Assembly: GCA_024236015.1 (NCBI GenBank)
Contig: JACKLK010000005.1
Location: 310,001 to 374,000 of the forward strand
Origin: Rhodoferax sp.
GTDB taxonomy: Bacteria > Pseudomonadota > Gammaproteobacteria > Burkholderiales > Burkholderiaceae_C
Reading direction: 5' to 3'
Length of the DNA: 64,000 bases
The number at the start of each line of letters is the position of its first letter. The first letter of the stretch is position 1. This document shows, piece by piece, positions 51,696 to 59,842 of this stretch. The notes below the pieces were generated by a model. The model saw nothing but the letters and a program-made list of their open reading frames with translations. It was not told the DNA's origin and did not search any database. A program made the position numbers and the translations under genes.

Positions 51696-52592
51696 ATGGA
51701 CAAGCTGACCGTCATGCATGCCTTCTGCCGCATCGTCGAGCGCGGCAGTTTCGCCCGTGCGGCCGAGGACCTGGAAGTCTCGGCGGGCCTGCTCAGCCGC
51801 GAGATCAAGCAACTCGAGCAGTCGCTGGGCTGCAGCCTGCTGACGCGCACCACCCGTTCCATGTCGCTGACCGAGCAGGGCCGCAACTACCACGACGAGG
51901 CACGCCGCATCCTCGATGCCGTGAACGGCATGGAGGCGCGGCTGCGGCGCGACAGCGGCGCCGTGCACGGCCACCTGCGTGTCAACGCGCCGGGTTCGTT
52001 CGGGCAGATCGTCATCGCGCCGATGTTGCCAGAGCTGCTGGCGACATATCCGTCGCTCACGCTGAGCCTCTCGCTCGACGACCGGGTCGTGGACATGGTC
52101 GAGGGCGGGTTCGACCTGACGATCCGCATCCGCGCGACCTTGCCCGACTCCAACCTGGTCGCGCGCCGGCTGGCCGACATCGGGCAGCGGCTGTATGCCG
52201 CGCCCGCCTACCTGGCCGCGCACGGAACCCCTGCCGGCGTCGACGCGCTGGCGGCGCACCGCTGCGTGGCCTACCTGCTGGCGGACAGCACGACGCAATG
52301 GGAGCTCGACGGGCCCGGGGGGCGGCAGCTGGTGCGGCTCGAGCCGCAACTGCGCGTGGGCAGTTCGCTGGTATTGCGCGACATGCTGGTTGCGGGGCAG
52401 GGCATCGGTGCCTTGCCGGACTTCATCGCCGACGCACCGGTGCGCGCGGGGCATCTCGTTCGCGTATTGCCGCAGCATGCCTTGCCGGCGCGCCATGTCT
52501 ACGCGGTGACGGCGTCGCGCCACGGCGTGGACGCCAAGGCCGCGGCCTTTCTCGCGCAACTGCAGGCCACGCTGGCCGGTGGACTTTCCTGA
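51696..52592 (+). CDS. LysR-family transcriptional regulator (DhcR/AaeR-like)
   Basis: This is a 298-residue regulator. The HTH is MHAFCRIVERGSFARAAEDL with VSAGLLSREIKQLEQSLG, followed by the effector domain with a CrgA-type SFGQIVIAPMLPELLA segment. It is transcribed in the same direction as wrbA, 98 bases ahead of it, and may regulate that gene or the upstream MetX-like gene. The starting Met is supported by the conserved N-terminus. No effector can be named. Confidence 0.9.
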   Translation: MDKLTVMHAFCRIVERGSFARAAEDLEVSAGLLSREIKQLEQSLGCSLLTRTTRSMSLTEQGRNYHDEARRILDAVNGMEARLRRDSGAVHGHLRVNAPGSFGQIVIAPMLPELLATYPSLTLSLSLDDRVVDMVEGGFDLTIRIRATLPDSNLVARRLADIGQRLYAAPAYLAAHGTPAGVDALAAHRCVAYLLADSTTQWELDGPGGRQLVRLEPQLRVGSSLVLRDMLVAGQGIGALPDFIADAPVRAGHLVRVLPQHALPARHVYAVTASRHGVDAKAAAFLAQLQATLAGGLS

Positions 52593-52690
52593 CGCTGCGT
52601 AAAGAGTGCATTGCGCCACGGGTGGTTTTTCTTTCGCGCTGCGGGCCGCACCATCACGGCATCGCAACCCGAGATGGAAAGGAAACCCCG

Positions 52691-53314
52691 ATGACCCGCG
52701 TTCTTGTTCTCTACTACTCCAGTTATGGCCATGTGCGTGCGCTGGCCCGGGCCGAGGCCGAAGGAGCCCGTTCGGTGCCGGGCACCGTCGTCGACGTGCG
52801 GCGCGTGCCCGAGACCGTGCCGCAGGCGGTGCGCGTCAGCGCCGGTTATGCCGATGACGACACGACCGTGGCGCAGGTGCAGGACCTGGCGAACTACGAC
52901 GCCATCATCGTCGGCACGCCGACCCGCTTCGGCATGATGGCCGGGCAGCTCAAGCAGTTCCTCGACCAGGCCGGCGGCCTGTGGGCGCGCAACGCGCTGG
53001 TGGGCAAGGTCGGCGCGGTCTTCACGTCGACCGGCTCGCAACACGGCGGCCACGAGGCCACGCTGCTGACGACCCAGATACCGCTGCTGCATTTCGGCAT
53101 GGTGGTGGTCGGCATGCCCTATACCTTCAGCGGCCAGACGGCGGTGGACCGGATCGTCGGCGGCTCGCCCTACGGGGCGGGCACGATCGCCGGCTCTGAC
53201 GGAAAACGCGAGCCCGACGCCATCGACCTGGCCGGCGCCCATGCCCACGGTGCGCATGTCGCGCGGCTGGCGGCGGGCATCGCCGCTGCCAACGACTGGG
53301 CGCAGGCGGCCTGA
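52691..53314 (+). CDS. wrbA: NAD(P)H:quinone oxidoreductase, WrbA type
   Basis: This is a 207-residue flavodoxin-fold enzyme that reduces quinones by two electrons with FMN. It has the FMN phosphate loop YYSSYGHVRALA, the segments GTPTRFGMMAGQLKQFLDQ, GLWARNALVGKVGAVFTSTGSQHGG and a C-terminal GGSPYGAGTIAGSDGKREP, all hallmark WrbA stretches. The ATG at 52691 follows AAGGAA. A GC-rich stem-loop lies 23 bases after the stop. The family protects against quinone and oxidative stress. Confidence 0.95.
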   Translation: MTRVLVLYYSSYGHVRALARAEAEGARSVPGTVVDVRRVPETVPQAVRVSAGYADDDTTVAQVQDLANYDAIIVGTPTRFGMMAGQLKQFLDQAGGLWARNALVGKVGAVFTSTGSQHGGHEATLLTTQIPLLHFGMVVVGMPYTFSGQTAVDRIVGGSPYGAGTIAGSDGKREPDAIDLAGAHAHGAHVARLAAGIAAANDWAQAA

Positions 53315-53336
53315 TCGACGTCCCGTCCGTTTCCTG

Positions 53337-53363
53337 ACCGGCAGCGGCCGGGTCGCTGCCGGT
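53337..53363 (+). terminator. Stem-loop after wrbA
   Basis: ACCGGCAGCG and CGCTGCCGGT pair perfectly over 10 bases around a 7-base loop, 23 bases after the wrbA stop. The T-run is weak, so this is a candidate terminator only. Confidence 0.5.
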
Positions 53364-53458
53364 GAGCACATCGTCTTTCGTTGCGGTCGTCGGTACCGAT
53401 GGCGGTGTGCGATACCGGCGCGCCTGCCAACTGCCAGCACCGATACCGGAGAACTCTC

Positions 53459-54430
53459 ATGAACCGACTGCACGACATCTTCCTCACCGCGCTGGCCCCG
53501 GCGATCTGGGGCAGCACCTACCTCGTGGCCACCGAGACCTTGCCGGCCGGCTACCCGATCACGCTGGCGGCCTTGCGCGCCTTGCCGGCCGGGTTGTTGC
53601 TGCTGGCGTGGACCCGCATCCTGCCCTCGGGCGTCTGGCTCTGGCGCAGCCTGGTGCTGGGGGCGCTGAATTTTTCGGTGTTCTGGGTGCTGCTGTACGT
53701 GGCGGCCTACCGGCTGCCGGGCGGTGTGGCCGCAACGCTGGGTTCGGTGCAGGCCTTGCTGGTGATCCTGCTGTCGCGGCCGCTGCTGGGCACGCCGATC
53801 CGGGCGATCGCGGTGGCGCTGTCGCTTGCGGGGGTGGGCGGGGTCGCGCTGCTGGTGCTGGGCCCCGACGCGGCGCTCGACCCCTGGGGCATGCTGGCCG
53901 CGGTCGCGGGCGCGGCCTCGATGGCGGCGGGCACCGTGCTCACGCGGCGATGGCCGGCCCCGGTGCCGGCCCTGGGGCTTGCGGCCTGGCAACTCACGGC
54001 CGGCGGCTTGCTGCTGCTGCCGCTGGCATGGATCACCGAACCCGCGTTGCCACGCCTGGATGCGACGAACATCGGCGGCCTGTTGTGGTTGACGCTGGCC
54101 GGCGCAGCGATCACCTACTGGTTGTGGTTCCGCGGCCTGGCCCGGCTGGAGCCGGCGGCAGCCTCGATGCTGGGCCTGGCCAGCCCGGTGACGGCGGTGA
54201 TCCTGGGCTGGGCCTGGCTCGGCCAGTCGCTCAATGGTGTCCAGCTGGCGGGCATGGCCATCGTGCTGGCGTCGGTGGTGGCGGGCCAGCTGAGCCACCG
54301 CCCGCGGCCCGGCGGATCGGGCGCGCACGTCGCCGTCAGGCCGCGGTGGCCCCTGCGCGGGCAACGGCCAGCAATGCTTCGCGCACCAGCCCCAGTGCCG
54401 GCAGTTCCGGCAGATCGCGCAGGCTCATGA
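53459..54430 (+). CDS. EamA/DMT-superfamily transporter
   Basis: This is a 323-residue membrane protein with ten hydrophobic segments in two EamA repeats: PAIWGSTYLVATETLPAGYP in the first, and VTAVILGWAWLGQSLNGVQ in the second, typical of YdcZ/RhaT-like metabolite exporters. Helix content ends near residue 280. The last 35 residues are Arg/Pro-rich and run about 95 bases into the antisense 3' end of the next LysR gene, so the true end may differ from the annotated stop. The ATG at 53459 follows a GGAG site. The substrate is unknown. Confidence 0.87.
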   Translation: MNRLHDIFLTALAPAIWGSTYLVATETLPAGYPITLAALRALPAGLLLLAWTRILPSGVWLWRSLVLGALNFSVFWVLLYVAAYRLPGGVAATLGSVQALLVILLSRPLLGTPIRAIAVALSLAGVGGVALLVLGPDAALDPWGMLAAVAGAASMAAGTVLTRRWPAPVPALGLAAWQLTAGGLLLLPLAWITEPALPRLDATNIGGLLWLTLAGAAITYWLWFRGLARLEPAAASMLGLASPVTAVILGWAWLGQSLNGVQLAGMAIVLASVVAGQLSHRPRPGGSGAHVAVRPRWPLRGQRPAMLRAPAPVPAVPADRAGS

Positions 54431-55313
54431 ACACGATGGAGTCCGACGCGAACGGCTGTGCCAGGTCGAGCTGGTGCACGCGGCCCAGGCGCACGTACGA
54501 CTGCACGGCGCTCTGGGGTGCCACGGTCAGCAGCGGGCAGGTCGACACGGTGGACAGGTTGGTGTGGAAGGCCGAGCACTCGATCAGCGGCAGCGGCGGT
54601 TGCAGGCCCTGGCTGGCGAAACGCATCTCGAAGACCTGCCGCGTGTGGGTGCCGTGCGGGGCCACGATCCAGTCGTGCGTGCGCAACGCGCCCAGCGCGA
54701 GCCTGCGCCGGCCCGCCAGCGGGTGGGTCGGTGCACAGGCGACCGCGTAGTCGTCGCGCGTCAGGCGCGTGATGCGCAATTCGTCCGCGCGGCCCTCCAG
54801 CCGGTCGCTGTCGATGCGCCCGATCACGCAATCGATCGCGCCTTCGCGCAACATGCCGAGCACCGCGGCCACGTTGCTCTCGTGGATCGTCAAGCGGGGC
54901 AGCTGGCCGCGTTCCGACAGCAGCGCGACCATGCGCGGAATCAGCTCCACGCCGACCAGCGGCAAGGTGCCGATGCGTACCAGCGGGCGATAAGGCGGCG
55001 TCGCCCCGGCCTGCGCGACGGCGTCCAGCGCGCCGATGGCGATGCGCATGCGTTCGAGTGTGCGCTGCCCGGCCGCCGACAGGCTGCCGCCGCGCACCGA
55101 TCGGTCCACCAGCGAACATCCCACGGCGCGTTCGAGTTCCTGCAGCAGCTTCGTGCTGGCCGGCTGGCTGATGCGCAGTTCCTGCGCGGCGGCCGTCAAC
55201 GAGCCGGTGCTGGCCACCAGCTGCAGGAGTTTCAGGTGCCGCACGCGCAGCAGGTCCATGCGCCGGGCGGCGACCTGGCGCGTCGCGGCAGCCTTGTCTG
55301 CGGAGGTTGGCAT
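54336..55313 (-). CDS. LysR-family regulator divergent from Bug/CoA-transferase genes
   Basis: This is a 325-residue LysR protein. The HTH is LKLLQLVASTGSLTAAAQEL with RISQPASTKLLQELERAVG, of the group that often controls Bug-receptor operons (ISQPASTKLL). The C-terminus overlaps the 3' end of the convergent EamA gene. It is divergent from the periplasmic receptor and CoA-transferase genes, 144 bases away, and likely controls them. The palindrome CATATCGATATG covers its start codon. Confidence 0.9.
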   Translation of the reverse strand: MPTSADKAAATRQVAARRMDLLRVRHLKLLQLVASTGSLTAAAQELRISQPASTKLLQELERAVGCSLVDRSVRGGSLSAAGQRTLERMRIAIGALDAVAQAGATPPYRPLVRIGTLPLVGVELIPRMVALLSERGQLPRLTIHESNVAAVLGMLREGAIDCVIGRIDSDRLEGRADELRITRLTRDDYAVACAPTHPLAGRRRLALGALRTHDWIVAPHGTHTRQVFEMRFASQGLQPPLPLIECSAFHTNLSTVSTCPLLTVAPQSAVQSYVRLGRVHQLDLAQPFASDSIVFMSLRDLPELPALGLVREALLAVARAGATAA

Positions 55314-55322
55314 ATCGATATG
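55311..55322. promoter_or_regulatory. Perfect palindrome CATATCGATATG at LysR start
   Basis: A 12-base perfect palindrome overlaps the start codon of the LysR gene (CAT at 55311-55313). Binding here could give autorepression. The 144-base divergent region continues to the receptor gene. Confidence 0.4.
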
Positions 55323-55457
55323 GAATGGATGGATACGAATTCAATAGTTTACGCACAGGGATGAGCGCCACAGAATGGGCACGGTGCAGGGCAGGACCAC
55401 CTGCCGGCCACACTGATCGCTCGCCCCCGCCGCCCACCTTCTGTATTGGAGACAGCC

Positions 55458-56504
55458 ATGAATCCCGTTGCATCTTTTCGAATCGTCACTGCCCGCCCCG
55501 CCGCTCATTCGCGCCGGCCGCCACAGGCCCTGCGCGCACTTGCTGCCGTGGCCCTGGCCGGCGCGGCCAGCCTGCCGCTGCAGGCCCAGGCGACGGACGC
55601 AGGCAAGTACCCGGAGCGTCCGGTGCGGCTCATCGTCAGTTATGCCGCCGGCAACGTGACCGATTCGCTGGCGCGTATCGTCTCCGACAAGCTGTCGGCG
55701 CAATGGGGCCAGGCCGTGACGGTCGAGAACCGCCCCGGGCAGGGCGGCAGCATCGGCGCCCAGACGGCGGTGAAGGCGCCGGCCGACGGCTACACCTTGC
55801 TGTTCTCGGCGATGGCCGCCATGGCCATCAATCCACATGTCTATTCCAACCTGGGATACGACGTGCGCAAGGACTTCCTGCCCATCATCAACGTGGCCTA
55901 CCCCAGCAGCCTGATCGTCGCCACACCGGCACTCAAGATCAACAACTTCAAGGCGCTGGTGGACTACAGCAAGGCGAACCCGACGGCCTTGAACTACGGC
56001 ACGGCCGGCAATGGCACCGTTCCGCACCTGAACATGGAGGCCATCAAGGAGATGACCGGGTTGGTGGCGCAACATGTTCCGTACAAGGCTGCTTCGGCCG
56101 TGATGACCGACGTGATGGGCGGGCGGCTGCAACTGCAGGGCGAGTCGGTTGCGGTGGTGATGCCGCAGATCAAGGCGGGCAACCTGGTGCCCATTGCCGC
56201 CACGTCGGTCAAGCGCCTGCCGCAACTGCCGGACCTGCCCACGGTGTCCGAACTGGTGCCGGGTTATGTGCCGGTCGTGCCGTGGCTGGGTATCTTTGCG
56301 CCCGTGGGAACGCCGCCGGCGATCATCGCCAAGGTGAACCAGGATGTCATGGCGATCCTGAACATGCCCGACGTCCAGCAGCGTTTCCAAACCGTCGGAC
56401 TGACGACCTCGGGCGATGGGCCACAGGAGTTCGCCAGGACGATCAACAGCGACTACGAGCGCCTGGGCAAGCTGGTGCGTCAGCTCGGCCTGAAGGTGGA
56501 CTGA
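55458..56504 (+). CDS. Bug-family periplasmic substrate-binding protein
   Basis: This is a 348-residue tripartite-tricarboxylate receptor (TctC/Bug). The leader (residues 1-46, with an Ala-rich core and cleavage near LQA-QA) is followed by YPERPVRLIVSYAAGNVTDSLAR, VENRPGQGGSIGAQ and ADGYTLLFSAMAAMAINPH, all typical. The usual TctA/TctB permeases are absent, as is common for Bug genes. The neighbouring CoA transferase suggests the ligand is a carboxylate that will be activated to a CoA ester. The ATG at 55458 follows GGAG. Confidence 0.93.
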   Translation: MNPVASFRIVTARPAAHSRRPPQALRALAAVALAGAASLPLQAQATDAGKYPERPVRLIVSYAAGNVTDSLARIVSDKLSAQWGQAVTVENRPGQGGSIGAQTAVKAPADGYTLLFSAMAAMAINPHVYSNLGYDVRKDFLPIINVAYPSSLIVATPALKINNFKALVDYSKANPTALNYGTAGNGTVPHLNMEAIKEMTGLVAQHVPYKAASAVMTDVMGGRLQLQGESVAVVMPQIKAGNLVPIAATSVKRLPQLPDLPTVSELVPGYVPVVPWLGIFAPVGTPPAIIAKVNQDVMAILNMPDVQQRFQTVGLTTSGDGPQEFARTINSDYERLGKLVRQLGLKVD

Positions 56505-56509
56505 GCATC

Positions 56510-57733
56510 ATGACCGCCGCTACACCCGACTCCCGGCGACCCCGGCCGCTGGACGGCATCCGCATCCTGGACCTGACCACGGTGCTGGCCGGGCCGTATT
56601 GCACCTACCAGCTGGCCCTGCTCGGCGCCGAGGTGACCAAGCTGGAGAGGCCCGGGCAAGGCGACTGGGCGCGCAGCGGGTCCCCGGTGACCGGCATCCC
56701 GGAGTTCTCGGCCCAGTTCGTCGCGCAGAATGCCGCCAAGCGATCGATCACGCTGAACCTGCAGTCGGAGCGCGGACGCGCATGGGCGCTGCGCCTGATG
56801 GCCCAGGCCGACGTGGTGGTCGAGAACTTCTCGGCCGGCGTGGCCGATCGCCTGGGCATCGGATTCGAGGCGGCGCGCGCGCAGCGCGGCGACATCGTCT
56901 ACTGCGCCATCTCCGGATACGGCCAGACCGGCCCGATGGCCCGGCGCCCGGCCTACGACCACGTGGTGCAGGCGGCGTCCGGCGTGACCATGCTGACCGG
57001 CACCGCGGAGTCGGTGCCCAACCGCATCGGCCCGCCCATCTTCGACTACCTGGCCGGCATGTACGGCGCCTTCGCCGTGGTGGCCGCGTTGCGCGAACGC
57101 GACCGCACCGGCGAGGCGCAGATGGTCGACGTCGGCATGCTGGACGCCGGCCTGGTCGCGATGGCGTCGACCATGTCGACCATCGCCAACAGCGGCATCG
57201 AACCCACCGCCAAGGGCAATACCGCCGCCAGCGGCGCACCGGCGTCGGGCATCTTCGCCACCGCGGACGGCCTGCTGTCGATGACCGCCAACCAGGAGGC
57301 CCAGCTGCTGCGCCTGTGCCAGGTGCTGGGCCTGCAGGACACGCTGCGCGACCCGCGTTTCGACAGCGCCGAGGCGCGCAGCGCCAACGCGGTCGCCTTC
57401 CGTGCGGAACTCACCCGCGCCTTGCGCACCGATTCCGCGCAGGCCTGGGAAGAGCGGCTTTCGGCCGCCCACGTGCCCGCGACCCGGGTGCGTACGGTCA
57501 AGGAGGCCATGGCCGACCCGCACGTGCAGGAACGCGCCGTGATGCAGACGCTGCACGACCCGCGCAGCGGCCGCGACATGCAGGTGCCGACCATCGGCTT
57601 CCGGTGGAACCGGCGCAGCCTGGGGCCAGATGCGCCGCCGCCGCGCCTGGGCGAACATACCGACGAGACGCTGGCGGCACTGGGCCTGGACGCGAACGGC
57701 ATCGCCGAGTTGCGCGACGAGGGTGTGATCTGA
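56510..57733 (+). CDS. CaiB/BaiF-family (class III) CoA transferase
   Basis: This is a 407-residue formyl-CoA-transferase-like enzyme. It has LDLTTVLAGPYCTYQLALLGAEVTKLE-type start, VVENFSAGVADRLGIG, YCAISGYGQTGP, the catalytic Asp region PPIFDYLAGMYG, and the C-terminal TIGFRWNRRSLGPDAPPPRLGEHTDE. It moves CoA between carboxylic acids. The partner acid is unknown, probably the ligand of the Bug protein. The start is 5 bases after the receptor stop, so the pair is co-transcribed and probably under the divergent LysR. Confidence 0.93.
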   Translation: MTAATPDSRRPRPLDGIRILDLTTVLAGPYCTYQLALLGAEVTKLERPGQGDWARSGSPVTGIPEFSAQFVAQNAAKRSITLNLQSERGRAWALRLMAQADVVVENFSAGVADRLGIGFEAARAQRGDIVYCAISGYGQTGPMARRPAYDHVVQAASGVTMLTGTAESVPNRIGPPIFDYLAGMYGAFAVVAALRERDRTGEAQMVDVGMLDAGLVAMASTMSTIANSGIEPTAKGNTAASGAPASGIFATADGLLSMTANQEAQLLRLCQVLGLQDTLRDPRFDSAEARSANAVAFRAELTRALRTDSAQAWEERLSAAHVPATRVRTVKEAMADPHVQERAVMQTLHDPRSGRDMQVPTIGFRWNRRSLGPDAPPPRLGEHTDETLAALGLDANGIAELRDEGVI

Positions 57734-57799
57734 GCGCCGGCCACCGGGGCGCACGGGCGCCGCGGCGTTCCCGGGCCGGTAAACGCGGGCCCGCGGCGG

Positions 57800-59287
57800 T
57801 CAACCGCAACACGCCTGCGGTGCGGCCGGCGCCACTGGCGCCCGCGCCTTGACGGGTGGCGCCGCAGGCGTGCAGCCGCAGCCGGCCTTGCCCTCGGCCT
57901 TCTTCGTCTCGTCCAGCGCACAACAGGCGCTGGCGTCGAGCTTGGCCGGACCGCCGCAGCATCCGCCCGCCGTGGCCGCCGCGGCCTTGTCCTGGTTGGC
58001 GAAATCGACCGAACACACGCCGGTCTCGGGCAGCTCCAGCTGCACGTCGTCGGCCGCGGCCAAGTCGCCGGCCAGTGCGGCGACGACCGAACGCGCCTGC
58101 TCGTAGCCGGTGGCCATCAGGAAGTTCGGCGCGCGGCCGTAACTCTTGGCGCCGATGGCGTAGAAGCCCGGTTCGGGCTGGGTCAGTTCGCGGTGGCCGT
58201 GCGGGCGCACGGTGCCGCAGCTGTGCTCGTTCGGATCGATCAGCGGCGCCAGTGCATCGGTGCTCTCGAGCCACGGATCCAGGCGCAGCCGCAGTTCGCT
58301 GGCGATGCGCAGGTCGGGCCGGGCGCCGGTGGCGGCGACGATCTCGTCGATGCCGTCGATGGCGGGCAAGGACCGGTCTTCGGCGGCAATGCGCAAGCGG
58401 CCTTGTGGCGTGCGCACGATGGCGCGGATACCGAAGCCCATCCGCACATCCAGCTGGCCCGCCTCGACCAGGGCGCGCAGCCGGGTCCCGATCTGGCCAC
58501 GCGCCGGCAGGCCGTCGTTGGCGCCACCGCCGAACAGGCGGCGCAGGTAGGTGCCGCGCACCGCCCACACGATACGTGTGCCCGGCGCCTGGCCGGCGAG
58601 CGTGGCCAGGGCCAGCAGGTTGCCGGCGGCCGAATGGCCGGCGCCGACGACCAGCACCGTGCGGCCGGCATACCGGCTGCGCGCCGCGCCGAGGATGTCG
58701 GGCATGCCATAGGCGATGTGTCCGGCGTTCTCGGATTCGCCCAGCGCCGGCAGGCCGTGGATGCCGATCGGGTTGGGTTGCGCCCAGGTGCCCGTCGCGT
58801 CGATGACGGCGCGTGCGCGGTGTTCCTCGATGCCGCCCGGGGTCGACACACGCAGCAGGAAAGGCGCGGCATCGCGTCCGGCCGTCCTGGACTTGTCGAA
58901 GCCGGCCCGTGTGACCGCGTGCACACGCGCCTGGAAACGGATATGCGGCGCCAGTGCCGCGGTGCGTGCCAGCGGCGCCAGGTAGTGCTGCACCACCTCT
59001 GCGGCGGTGGGCAGCACCTCGCCGTCTGGCGCGTTCCAGCCGTGCGCGTCGAGCAAGGCGCGCGCGGCATGGTCGATGTTGTAGCGCCACGGCGAGAACA
59101 GGCGCACATGGCCGTAACCCTGCAGGTGTGCGGCGACATGGTCGCCGGCCTCGAATACCTGCACCGCCATGCCGCGCCGCACCAGATGGGCGGCGGCGGC
59201 CAGCCCGACCGGACCGGCGCCGATCACCGCCACCGGCAGTGCGGCAGTGGTGTGGGTGTCAGGGGATTGCATCGTTTTCGTGCTCAT
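57800..59287 (-). CDS. ArsR-controlled NAD(P)/FAD flavoprotein with Cys-rich tail (ArsO-like)
   Basis: This is a 495-residue flavoprotein with a dinucleotide site VIGAGPVGLAAAAHL, a second binding motif VVGAGHSAAGNLLAL and the Tyr/Phe-type RLFSPWRYNIDHAAR segment, like flavin monooxygenases. The last 55 residues are cysteine-rich (GGCCGGPAK, CCALDE, AGCGC, ACCG), a metal or metalloid-binding pattern known in flavoproteins near arsR. The ATG at 59287 is favoured over 59293 because AGGAG then lies at a proper distance. An ArsR operator-like palindrome is 18 bases upstream. A role in arsenic or organoarsenical redox is inferred, not shown. Confidence 0.82.
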   Translation of the reverse strand: MSTKTMQSPDTHTTAALPVAVIGAGPVGLAAAAHLVRRGMAVQVFEAGDHVAAHLQGYGHVRLFSPWRYNIDHAARALLDAHGWNAPDGEVLPTAAEVVQHYLAPLARTAALAPHIRFQARVHAVTRAGFDKSRTAGRDAAPFLLRVSTPGGIEEHRARAVIDATGTWAQPNPIGIHGLPALGESENAGHIAYGMPDILGAARSRYAGRTVLVVGAGHSAAGNLLALATLAGQAPGTRIVWAVRGTYLRRLFGGGANDGLPARGQIGTRLRALVEAGQLDVRMGFGIRAIVRTPQGRLRIAAEDRSLPAIDGIDEIVAATGARPDLRIASELRLRLDPWLESTDALAPLIDPNEHSCGTVRPHGHRELTQPEPGFYAIGAKSYGRAPNFLMATGYEQARSVVAALAGDLAAADDVQLELPETGVCSVDFANQDKAAAATAGGCCGGPAKLDASACCALDETKKAEGKAGCGCTPAAPPVKARAPVAPAAPQACCG

Positions 59288-59304
59288 GGTCATCTCCTTC
59301 GTGA

Positions 59305-59320
59305 TTCGTCGATTTACGAA
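59305..59320. promoter_or_regulatory. ArsR-type operator upstream of the flavoprotein
   Basis: TTCGTCGATTTACGAA has inverted arms TTCGT/ACGAA. It differs at one base from the palindrome at 59723-59738, so the same ArsR protein should bind both. Confidence 0.7.
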
Positions 59321-59381
59321 CGATTGGGGCAAAAAAATGCTGGTGGTGGGTGGGGCGAGAAAAGGGGTCTGCAATGGACCG

Positions 59382-59711
59382 TCAGAGGCTGCCCACGAGT
59401 CGCTTGAGCTCGGCCAGCCGATCCGGGTTGACGCAATAACAGGTGCGCTGGTCTTCCGGCGAGCCGCACACGAGGCCGGCCTCCTTCAGGATCTTTACGT
59501 GTTGCGAGGTCGTCGACGGCGCCAGGTCGACGACGTCGGACAGGTCACCGAAATAACAGGTCTTGTGGCGCGACAGGTGCAGCAGCAACTGCACCCGCGC
59601 CGGATGCGCCAGCGCCTTGAACAGGCCGGCCATCGCGTCGGCATCGATGGGCTTGGCGTGATCGGCGCCGGTCATGCAGGCATCGGCGGCGCAGGTGGTT
59701 GTGGTCGTCAT
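59382..59711 (-). CDS. ArsR/SmtB-family repressor
   Basis: This is a 109-residue winged-helix repressor with MAGLFKALAHPARVQLLLHLS, then HKTCYFGDLSDVVDLAPSTTSQHVKILKEAGLV and CYCVNPDRL. Cys residues lie in the recognition and dimer regions (KTC, VCG, TCYC) and in the N-terminal CAADAC, so a soft metal or metalloid effector is probable. It is 94 bases upstream of the flavoprotein on the same strand. Its promoter carries a palindrome nearly identical to the one in front of the flavoprotein. Confidence 0.9.
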   Translation of the reverse strand: MTTTTTCAADACMTGADHAKPIDADAMAGLFKALAHPARVQLLLHLSRHKTCYFGDLSDVVDLAPSTTSQHVKILKEAGLVCGSPEDQRTCYCVNPDRLAELKRLVGSL

Positions 59712-59722
59712 GGACTTCGTTG

Positions 59723-59738
59723 TTCGTCGAATTACGAA
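59723..59738. promoter_or_regulatory. ArsR-type operator upstream of arsR gene
   Basis: TTCGTCGAATTACGAA, arms TTCGT/ACGAA, begins 11 bases upstream of the arsR start codon. It differs at one position from the site at 59305-59320, supporting autoregulation. Confidence 0.7.
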
Positions 59739-59842
59739 TAATTCTAGTGACGCCATTCGGGCGTGTCAAGCGGGGGGTGTCATGTACGGTCCCGGCAGCG
59801 CCGCGCCGGGTGCCGGGAGCGCGGGAGCGGGCCGGCCGTTCG

